From the NCBI GenBank assembly GCA_018524725.1, contig JAEUWP010000180.1:186001-250000 (forward strand): a DNA stretch of 64,000 bases, given 5' to 3'. Made by a program: the position numbers and the translations under genes. Below are positions 56,034 through 64,000 of this stretch, piece by piece. This stretch comes from Podaxis mareebaensis (taxonomy: Eukaryota > Basidiomycota > Agaricomycetes > Agaricales > Agaricaceae). How positions within the stretch are numbered: position 1 is the first letter of the stretch; the number at the start of each line of letters is the position of its first letter. The notes beneath the pieces are model-generated. The model made no database searches. It was given only the letters and a program-made list of their open reading frames with translations, and was not told the origin of the DNA.

Positions 56034-58234
56034 ATGTGTTTCAAGACCCTACCCTTTGAGCAGTTTATTGATGTCTTTTCGGGCACGACAGGTAAAGGAA
56101 ACACTCCCTCAGTTATCGTTGTTTGCGTCCTTTGCTGAAATGGGTTACATTGGCGTATAGAACTTTCGAGTGTTGCTCTTGGTGGTCGAATTGTCGCCGT
56201 TTCAGACGAATTCTTCGCCGAGGCGTTTCATTTATTACTGGTCGAGGTGAGATGTAGCCCGGACGTCCTTATCTCATGTAGCCCATAAAGCTCATATGAT
56301 TGTCGCAGCCTGCTCCTAGCATGAAAGGCCAATTCGGACCAAATGGTGCATTATACAGCGGTTGGGAAACCCGTAGACATAACCCAACTTACGACTGGTG
56401 AGTGAGAGCTGCTGCGCCATATCATCCTGGCTGACCCTAGTGAACTAGGTGCATCATTCAGTTGGGGACTCCTGGGACAATCGTGGGCTTTGACGTGGAC
56501 ACATCCAACTTCAATGGTGCGTTTGAGAGGACATAGTGTATGCTCTGCCCAGGGATTGACTCGTGTGACCAGGAAATGAAGCTCCAGAAGTTTCGATTGA
56601 AGTGTTGTACACCACTGATGGAGATCCGCACAATGACGACAACCGCGTAAGTAGCTCGCTTATGCCTGCAAGCTTGATTGCTCACGAAAGTTCAAGTGGC
56701 GTGAGGTCCTACCCAAGACACCTCTGGGACCCAATGCCCATCATCTCTTTTCCATTCCTGAAACTGAGAGTGTCAACTATGTCAAACTCAATATGTATCC
56801 TGACGGAGGTATTGTAAGCAACCTTGCTGAACAGAGTATCATCGAACCTTGGAGTCTGATAACCCCTTGTTTCTAGGCCCGCTTCCGTGTTTACGGAAGT
56901 GTAACACCCGTCCAGCTTACGGATCTTAAGTCATTTGACCTTGCGCATGTCTTTGCGGGCGGTCGCGTGGACTTTGTATCTGACCAACATTTTGGGGTCG
57001 GTTCTAACCTCATTCTTCCAGGACGTGGGAAGGATATGGGTGACGGCTGGGAGACCAAGCGTAGCAGGGTCAAGGGTCACAAGGACTGGGTTATAATCAA
57101 ATTGTATGTACCGCTCTTCCCGAAACTCCACACAGCTCACTCCATTTAGGGGAGCACCAGGCAATCTTGAACAGGTGGAGGTTGATACGGCGCATTTCAA
57201 GGGCAACTTCCCAGAGAGTTGTGAACTACATGCATTATTTAGCGACCATGATATCAATTGGAAGATGCAGAGGGATGACGAGTTAGAGTGGACTCTGATC
57301 TTACCTCGAACGAAGCTTGGTCCGCACAGACAACACTACTTCCAACTAGAGAACGTGGAAGGCAATACGTTCACGCACGTGAGGGTGACGATATACCCAG
57401 ATGGAGGAATCAAACGTGTTCGAATCATTGGTCGAAAAGCTAACATGTCGACAGCAGCGGGAGAACCTTCAGCGGTGGCAGCAGAGACCGAGGGTGTTCC
57501 TTCAAGAACCAGCTCTACAACTCCAGCTCCTCAAGCAGATGTGACGACAATTCCCGTACTCCCACTAACACCAGAGGCATTCGCACCCTTCGGCCAGGTC
57601 ATTCAAGCTTATGGCGACCATACTGCTGCACCGAAAGGGACGAAAATCACTCCGGCCAATGCTGGGACAGCCAGCAAATTCCACAAGCTCTCGTTGCTCG
57701 AGTCACTGTATCCGTCAGATACACAAGCAACGACAGGAATCTCAGTATATCGATGCCAGCCACTGACGGGAATCGCTATGGATGGGACCGTAGAACTCAC
57801 AACGTTGGAGCGTCACCCGTTTACAAACCAGGCGTTCATTCCGATGGGGCACGGATCTGGGGAGGGTTTGAGCGAGACCGCTGACAAATATTTGGTCGTG
57901 GTGGCGAAGAACGGGGAGGATGATCGCCCAGATCTCAAGACGACGAGGGCGTTTGTTGCGAGCACGGCGCAGGGTGTCGTGTACGATGCTGGAGTATGGC
58001 GTAAGTAAATGTTCCTCTGAACTCATGCTGAATTTTAACGAGTGTTGGCACGAGCAGATCAACCGATGACTGTGATTGGAAAGGCGCGTCAAAGCCAATA
58101 TGCGGCTGATTGTTGACTGACTAGACTCTCAGAGCTTGGACCTGGCATGTATAGAGACACAGATTGGGAATGGCAGCAAGTTAGACTGCGAGATTGTGGG
58201 GGTAGAGGGAAGAGTTAGACTGCAGATAGCATAG
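56034..58234 (+). CDS. Bifunctional allantoicase - ureidoglycolate lyase fusion
   Basis: Two consecutive steps of purine (allantoin) catabolism in one chain: allantoate to ureidoglycolate plus urea, then to glyoxylate plus urea. The N-terminal two thirds is allantoicase: [76 protein letters not shown] near 56780-56900, and its second repeat [20 protein letters not shown] then [20 protein letters not shown] near 57380. A Ser/Thr/Ala-rich linker (about 57440-57545) leads into the ureidoglycolate lyase domain, starting [20 protein letters not shown], with [12 protein letters not shown] near 57825 and [16 protein letters not shown]. The last exon gives [20 protein letters not shown] then a stop at 58234. 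Splicing of the last exon probably uses a GC donor. A fused allantoicase-lyase is known from Cryptococcus. Confidence 0.88.
58084..58132 (+). other. Probable GC-AG intron in the allantoicase fusion (49 nt)
   Basis: Donor AAAG|GCGCGT, a TTGACTGAC branch-like element, and acceptor CTCTCAG. Removal joins MTVIGK to [14 protein letters not shown], recreating the expected family C terminus. Without it the frame stops soon after (SQYAADC). The donor is weaker than in the other two GC introns. Confidence 0.5.
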
Positions 58235-58367
58235 AAATTGTGGACTTGGTAGGGTAGAATGTTGCGACCGGATATGGATTGCTGTGAAATTGGTAATCCG
58301 CCAGCCGGAGTTAGAATTCCTTGCCCAGCTTGCACCACACCTTTGCCCAAGTCCACATCCTCCACCA

Positions 58368-61300
58368 ATGTACCCAGAGTCTCGAAAGAGGCCGCATGCA
58401 GACGACGACGACACCACCGCCAATAAGAAGCGCGTCCTCATAAGTGCCAATGGCAGTCCTCACCCAAACGGTGTCAACGACGAACAAGACGAGCTCACCC
58501 TCGACAATCTCGAGGTACTACGCGACGCTTATTCCACCCCCTGTCCTTCAACTCACCAATTACCCTTACAGCTCTTCAGAAAGGAGGCAATATTCAGACG
58601 GATGCGTCATTATTCGCGCGAGAATGAACGAAGTCAAGCCCGTATTGCACAACTAGAACAACGGAAAAATACATGCGAAGCTGGCTACGCTGCCATCGTC
58701 GCGTGTTGGACACAAGTATGGCTTATTCATCTACAACATTGCTCATATCGGCTCATGTGTTACTTATGTGCCAGCTCGTTGATACTATCCGCCTACTCGT
58801 CAAACCAGAAGATTTGCCCGAAGTCGACATTGATACACAAGGTGCACTGCTTCTTAACCTCTCGCATACCTGTGGCTAATCCCTTTTTCCTGCAGAGCTC
58901 TTCGACTTGGCAAAGCACCTACCAGGAGAGTCACCTGAGAAGTTTGCATCGGTGTTAGAAGGCAAAGCAAATGCGACACGGACGCTTGTTAGTAGTGTTG
59001 TCCGCCTCGGTGAACAATCACCTTCCAAATTATTTGAGAACGATCAGTACGTCGACGCCCAGAGGGCAACAACAGCGGTAACCTTTATATTCACCCATGA
59101 TAAACGTTGGTTGACGTGGGTTTTACCAGGTTGCTGTCCTTCGGTCCGAAGTAACTAGTCTCCGTTCTCAACTTCGGGAATCTCAAGAGGAAAGAGACCA
59201 TTACCTCGAACAACTCGTAGCGGCGGAAAATCGATACGAACGTGCGCGCAGCAAGACCATACAAGCATTGGAGGCACGAAAAGCGAAGATTGCTAAGAGG
59301 GAAGAGACAGAGGAGCTGCAGCAAAAGCCGTCCTCTCCTTCAGTGAGTGGTTCGGTATTCTGGTGGGAGTTCTTGACCAATATATTCACGCTCTTCTCTA
59401 ATGTCCTTCTAGCATTCCTCTACACCACCACCTGCCCCTGCCAACGGGGTGCACGACATATATGAGATTGGAGTGCTACAAGAACAAGTGAGATCTCGCG
59501 AGAGCAAAATTGTCGAGTTGGAAAGGCAAATTGCGGCATTGCGTGATCAAAACGCAGTACTGGAGTCCGAGGTATGTGGCGGTCATGCCGACTGTTCGGG
59601 GCAATCACGAATTGTGGCCAATTCTAGATGCGGCTGAAAGAAACTGGAGATAATATTTATGAAAATGATGCATACAAACAAGTCGTGCAGTTTGCCCTCA
59701 AGCTAGACGCCGATCTAGCCGAGAAATATAAGCAGACAATAGCGCTCGAAGAGGAGGTAGCACGTCTGACAACGAACATGGAGCGACATGATGCTGAGCT
59801 TGTGGTACGTTCATATGTTTTCGTTGTACAACTTCTACCTTATATTTATCGTTACTATCATAGGCTGCAACGACGAAACAGCTACAAGAACTGCAAACCA
59901 TGCTGCAAAAGCGTGATGCGGATAATGCAAGACTTAGGGAGCAACGAGACCAGCAGAATGCAGAACTTGTAGAGAGACGACATAAAGACGCTGTGAAAGC
60001 CTCATCGCTGGAGCAACTGAAGCTCCTAGCTGAGAATCGTGCAGTGAGCGCTCCAATCTGTTATAGTTTGTGATCATGGCGCTGATGATGGTGCTCTGTA
60101 CAGGAACGTATAGCACAGTTAGAACTGGAAGTTAATCAATGCAAAGCTCACCTCGCCGCCCATACCGGAGACAAGCAGTTACTGCTAACGTACCTGCACG
60201 GCGATGATGCGAACAAACAACGATGGGAGATTCTCCAGGAGCAGCTTAGGTGCGAATCCTTACACCCAGTATTTCTCTTCCTTATCATAGAATTTTAGGC
60301 AAGCAGAACATCGGGTGGTAGCTATGGAACAAACGATAACATCGTATGGCGAAGACGTTGGGAAGTATGCACGGGATCAGGCAGAGTCTGCTCGGAGGAT
60401 ATTGGAACTGACCGAAGAGGTAGAGAAGTATCAGGTGTTGCTTGGTCCAAGCACATCACCAGAGTTAGCAGATCTGACACGGCTATTGAAAGAGAAGGAG
60501 GAAGAGCTAGAGAAGCTAAGGTTATTAGATGTGCAGCGTGGTGAGGTGAGCTTAGCGTTTCGATCGCGCTGTTTGTGATAGATTGTTAACAGTTTGAATC
60601 CTTGACAAGGCCGAGAAGTCGTTGTATGCGGAATTGGACAAGTTATCGAGTGCTTGGGAGGCTCTCGATCGTCAGGTCAAGAGCAAGGTGTTTGAACTTG
60701 CCTCGATGGAGGAGCGTCTGTCGAAAAGTGCGATGGATGTGAGTTGTCATGGTGTTCTAGGTAAAGCCGCGTCGTATATTGGCTCACGTGGTATTTCAGA
60801 GAGCCAAGGCGGAGAACAAGTTCTATGCGGCTATGCGGGATAAGGAGGCTTTAGAGCTTGAGAAGAAGAGCTTCATCAGGATGGTGGAAAAGCAGGGCAA
60901 GGCTGTTGAAAAGTTGGTCGATACCGAAGGAAGCCTCCAGGCTCAGATAGTGAGGATATACGCTTTCACCACGGTCCGGCCCAGCTAACCAGCATGATAT
61001 CTGTAGAATCTTTTGGAGAAAGAGGTCGCAACGCAGAGGAAGATCATTGATTCGATGAAGGAGACCCAGCGACATCAAGAGAGATCCTATGCTGAAATGG
61101 TTTCAAAAGCAGAACTAGAGAGGTGTCGGGCTGATTCGGTACGTCTTGGTCAAAGAATGACTTGCGGAATGGATAATCTGACTCAGTGGGCCACAGTTAC
61201 GGCATGTCCACAAGAATTTGGAGAAGGACAGTGAAGCAAGGCGGACAGAGTTGCGGCAGCTTGAGGATAGTTTGCTACGGGCGAAGAAGGAGCTTGAGAG

Positions 61301-61641
61301 GCAAGCCGCAAGGGTGAAGGATACTGCGTCAACGGCCGAGAGTTCCGACGTTGAGAATCTCAAGGTGCGTAGCCCTTTTGGGTACTTAACCTTCGAAGTG
61401 CTGAGGTTGCTTTAGTCGATATTGAAATGCTCGACGTGTCGCATTAACTTCCGTTCTACGGTCATCACAAAGTGCATGCACAGTATGTCCTTCTTTACTC
61501 TTGGTTCTCACATGCTCATCTTGTCCTCCAGCGTTTTGCAAAGATTGTGTGGAAAAACGGATACAAACACGACAACGGAAGTGTCCAGCATGCAATATCT
61601 CCTTCGCGCAGTCCGAGGTTCAGCAGATTTGGTTCCAGTAA
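58368..61641 (+). CDS. BRE1: BRE1-type E3 ubiquitin ligase for histone H2B
   Basis: RING E3 that, with Rad6, monoubiquitinates histone H2B. Starts MYPESRKRPHADDDDTTANK and has the conserved N-terminal segment EAIFRRMRHYSRENERSQAR then IAQLEQRKNTCEAGYAAIVA and CWTQLVDTIRLLV across an intron. A long coiled coil follows through about twelve exons (for example ESKIVELERQIAALRDQNAV, KYKQTIALEEEVARLTTNME, ELTEEVEKYQVLLG). The Bre1-specific region SFIRMVEKQGKAVEKL near 60880 precedes a final RING: CSTCRINFRSTVITKCMH then TFCKDCVEKR over an intron, and KCPACNISFAQSEVQQIWFQ. That end with the basic IQTRQRKCPAC is typical of Bre1/RNF20. Stop at 61641. The gene starts 133 nt after the allantoicase fusion. 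Confidence 0.94.
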
Positions 61642-61929
61642 TTAATATTGCTTTCGGATTATGACTCTGGGGGTTTTGCGGGACAATAGCGTCGAGTGAC
61701 CGGTTACATTCATTCCACTATCTTTATTGTTGGTACATATATCACTCCTCTTGGGATTATGAGGACCTATGTGTAAAATGTTAGTCATTCGGTTCGTATT
61801 CTTTCTAATTTATGTCGGTTTTGTTCTTGATTCTCATCAAGTCCTTTGGGTCGTTTCCGGAAATAAGTAATATTAATTGTGGGGGAGACCAGATGATGAC
61901 AGCGATAATATAACAAGTAGATATCCAAG

Positions 61930-63036
61930 CTAACGTTTGACCCAAGTGTACTATAATTGGGATATGAGATAGATAGCAATAACTCAAGCTTGAAATAACG
62001 CACCCCTTTGCGAGCTTTCGCCAGACCAGTCTTCTTCCTTTCCACCATACGGGGATCGCGTCTTGTGAGTTTCGCTGGAAGAACGTGGCGTCAGCATCAT
62101 GATTTTTTATGACGGTATGGCAAACAACCTACATCTCCTGAAAAAAGTTTCCAGTTCTGGGTTATGCGCAACAAGGCCCTTTGCGATGCCATGGCCGAGG
62201 GCATCAGACTGGCCAGTTGTTCCTCCACCACGCACAAGAGCAAAGATATTATAGGCACCAAGAGCACCAGCGGCCTTGAGGGGACGCGTTACCCGTTCAC
62301 GGTCAGCAGGGATAGGGAAGTATTCATTAAGAGGGATATTGTTGACAAGAATGGTTGCGGGAGTCACTGTCGCCTTCCTGGGTTTAACAGCATCCAAGCC
62401 TAGCAGGGCCTCTGGAGAGTCTGCGGATAGCTCCCCGGCAGATTCCTGGATGGGAATCATCCATACACGCGCTGAACTCGTCTTCCGCTTTCCAACAGTA
62501 TACGATCTTCCGTACCCATCCAATATAACCTTCTTTCTCTTCCCACGTGCGAGCATAGCGGCCTTGTTGCCGCTCTCGAAAAGTTCAATGATATTGCGGA
62601 TACCACTTGCAAGTGTGAGATGGCCGGCTGTCTCAGCTATTCGGTGGTAGTCGTTAAGCTGGTTCAGGAGTCTCGTCACTTTGCGATAACGTGTCGTTGT
62701 AAGCTTGTCTTGAAAGTCTTTCGCCATCTCTACTTGACTCTTCCACATTGGGTGAAGGGGAGGAAGACTCTGGCGCGCAAAGTCTGGCAGAGGGAGAAGG
62801 TGAAGGTTCTTGAGAGAGTTACGTGTAGTTGCGATGGCCCTTTCGAGAGAAGCGACTTGATCATAGTAGACAGGTCGTGCGGTGTAGAAGTTGGGAGACT
62901 CGGGGGCAGGCTTTTGGCGGGGAGGTCGGGGAATGTAGGACTGGGCAGAGGCGAGTTGGGAAGGGGGTATGTAGACTGTCCTGTGCGGCGCGCGCGTAAT
63001 AGCGCTGCTCCTGAGCTGTTGGCGGAGGATGTTCAT
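61930..63036 (-). CDS. MRPS9: Mitochondrial small ribosomal subunit protein uS9m (MRPS9)
   Basis: Component of the mitoribosome small subunit head, with its C-terminal tail near the P-site tRNA. Starts MNILRQQLRSSAITRAPHRT, a basic mitochondrial presequence. A long N-terminal extension (YYDQVASLERAIATTRNSLK) is normal for fungal members. The S9 domain begins GYGRSYTVGKRKTSSARVWM near 62490, then VNNIPLNEYFPIPADRERV and ALVRGGGTTGQSDALGHGIA near 62230. An intron (donor GTAGGT) joins SKLTRRDPRMVERKKTGLAK; a second intron (donor GTGCGT near 62006) joins ARKG to YTWVKR, the S9-type basic end, before the stop at 61930. Length close to fungal homologues. Divergent from COY1. Confidence 0.93.
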
Positions 63037-63208
63037 CGTTGCCCAGGACAACGAAGACAAAGACTAGGACGTGAACGGAGCTGGTGGAGAGAATATAGTC
63101 CCCGAAAAGAAAAAATGGAAAGTCACGTGAATGGACGCGCCCCCCACGTCAGGTGCTTGGCACGACTGCGACAGCATAAAGACTCAGCCCATCGTCTCTC
63201 TGTTATTC
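63037..63208. promoter_or_regulatory. Shared promoter of MRPS9 and COY1 with TCACGTGA
   Basis: Only 172 nt separate the two divergent start codons. A perfect 8-nt palindrome TCACGTGA lies at 63123-63130, about midway. Confidence 0.5.
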
Positions 63209-64000
63209 ATGTCCTACGAAACAAACTTCTCTGGTGCTTTAGCAACATGGCGAGGTAAGAGTCGGGGTCCTTATGTCGTGGCTACCCCGACAAATCCCAT
63301 TTGGTTACAGATATCAATCTCTCCGAGCTCCAGAAGACGCTTGATGCGCAGGGTATTGAAATAGTTGACAACCAGAAGGAAAGTGTCATCGGGCGAAAGA
63401 CTTTGGCAGACAAGACCAAAGGTGTGGTTACCCCGGCTTCAAAAGTGAAGAGGGACCGATATTTGATCATAGAATTCAAGAAGATACCTGATGCAGAGAA
63501 ACTAAATGCATTCAAGGGACTGCTCAAGGGTGTGCTTTCATCTAACGTTGTTGAGGCCGCTATCTCATCCGTCTGTCACCAGCGTACCAAAGTGAGATTG
63601 ATAATCTCGCAAAGCGATCCAAAGCTTCCGAGAATGCGTTCCTCCACGTTTACAAGATCCTCGCCGAAGCACCCGACCCGTATCCGCTACTGGAGGCTGC
63701 CGTAGTATGTCTCACAACCCGTGCGCAACGCATCGACCTTTGACCGTCAAATGTGCAGGATCAAACTGTCAAGGTTGCTGAGGCTCTTGAGCATGAAGCA
63801 GAACTCGAACGTCTCCGCGAGGAAAACGCCGAGCTGAAAAGGCGGGTGAATGATTTCTCCTCAGTGGAGTCGGCGAAAAAGAAGCTGGAAACAAAGGTCG
63901 AGCAGCTGGAAGGAAGGGTATGGCTAGCCCGTCAGTACTAGTGTCCTCTTGCTAACTCAATTCTAGATGGAAGAGATGATTCAGGACAAGGTTGCTCAAA
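63209..64000 (+). CDS. COY1: CASP/COY1 Golgi coiled-coil protein, 5' part
   Basis: Golgin-like membrane protein of the CASP family (CUX1 splice form in animals, Coy1 in yeast). Only the N-terminal part is in the window. Exon 1 is MSYETNFSGALATWR; an intron (GTAAGA..TACAG) joins DINLSELQKTLDAQGIEIVD and NQKESVIGRKTLADKTK. Then come EFKKIPDAEKLNAFKGLLK and, after further short introns, SEIDNLAKRSKASENAFLHV and YKILAEAPDPYPLLEAA. The rest is coiled coil (ERLREENAELKRRVNDFSSV). The expected C-terminal membrane anchor lies beyond 64000. ATG at 63209 gives the family start; the ATG at 63247 is out of frame with the rest. Confidence 0.88.

Noticed and set aside
62620..63258. Plus-strand ORF of 212 codons opposite MRPS9
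   Set aside because: It is antisense to the presequence and N-terminal extension of MRPS9 and has no recognisable domain.

Overview
The window is ordinary euchromatic chromosome from a filamentous basidiomycete, most likely an agaricomycete. The evidence is compact genes cut by many 45-65 nt introns with GT..AG ends and CTNAC-type branch points, fungal-type proteins throughout (MET3 with a degenerate APS-kinase tail, Zn2Cys6 regulators, ERT1/AcuK, SLU7, TFB4), an allantoicase fused to ureidoglycolate lyase, and best recall of basidiomycete homologues. I see no bacterial, viral or plasmid genes, no CRISPR array, no tRNA or rRNA, and no transposon. No gene looks horizontally acquired. The exact species cannot be named from the sequence.

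Layout, left to right: ERO1 (ER oxidase, +); an unknown type II membrane glycoprotein (+); ATP sulfurylase MET3 (+); RNase H2 subunit B (+); an unknown Ser/Pro-rich protein (+); 2-methylcitrate dehydratase (-); a Zn2Cys6 transcription factor (+); a small secreted Cys-containing protein (-); SNAPC3/SNAP50 (+); COG7 (+); splicing factor SLU7 (+); an unknown membrane protein (+); the chromatin remodeller CHD1 (-); TFIIH subunit TFB4 (+); threonine aspartase TASP1 (-); methylthioribose-1-phosphate isomerase MRI1 (-); a hormone-sensitive-lipase-like hydrolase (+); an Ace2/Swi5-like C2H2 factor (+); PEX5 (+); a CDC26-like small protein (-); a PRA1/Yip3 protein (+); ERT1/AcuK (-); the HemK-type methyltransferase MTQ1 (+); an F-box protein (+); a 2 kb gene-poor island; the allantoicase-ureidoglycolate lyase fusion (+); the H2B ubiquitin ligase BRE1 (+); mitochondrial ribosomal protein S9 (-); and the 5' part of CASP/COY1 (+), which runs off the right edge.

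Most genes are housekeeping and their neighbours are functionally unrelated. Several form head-to-head pairs with short shared promoters (PDH1/Zn2Cys6 factor, CHD1/TFB4, MRI1/lipase, CDC26-like/PRA1, ERT1/MTQ1, MRPS9/COY1). The palindrome CACGTG recurs close upstream of start codons. I did not find a new multigene system. The observations most worth a second look are gene-structure and regulatory ones: two well-supported GC-AG introns and a third probable one; a 7-nt and a 23-nt microexon; an upstream ORF whose stop codon directly abuts a transcription-factor start codon; an inverted TGACGTG/CACGTCA pair beside ERO1; a possible 60-nt in-frame retained intron in MTQ1; and a phospho-site-bearing insertion in the lipase.
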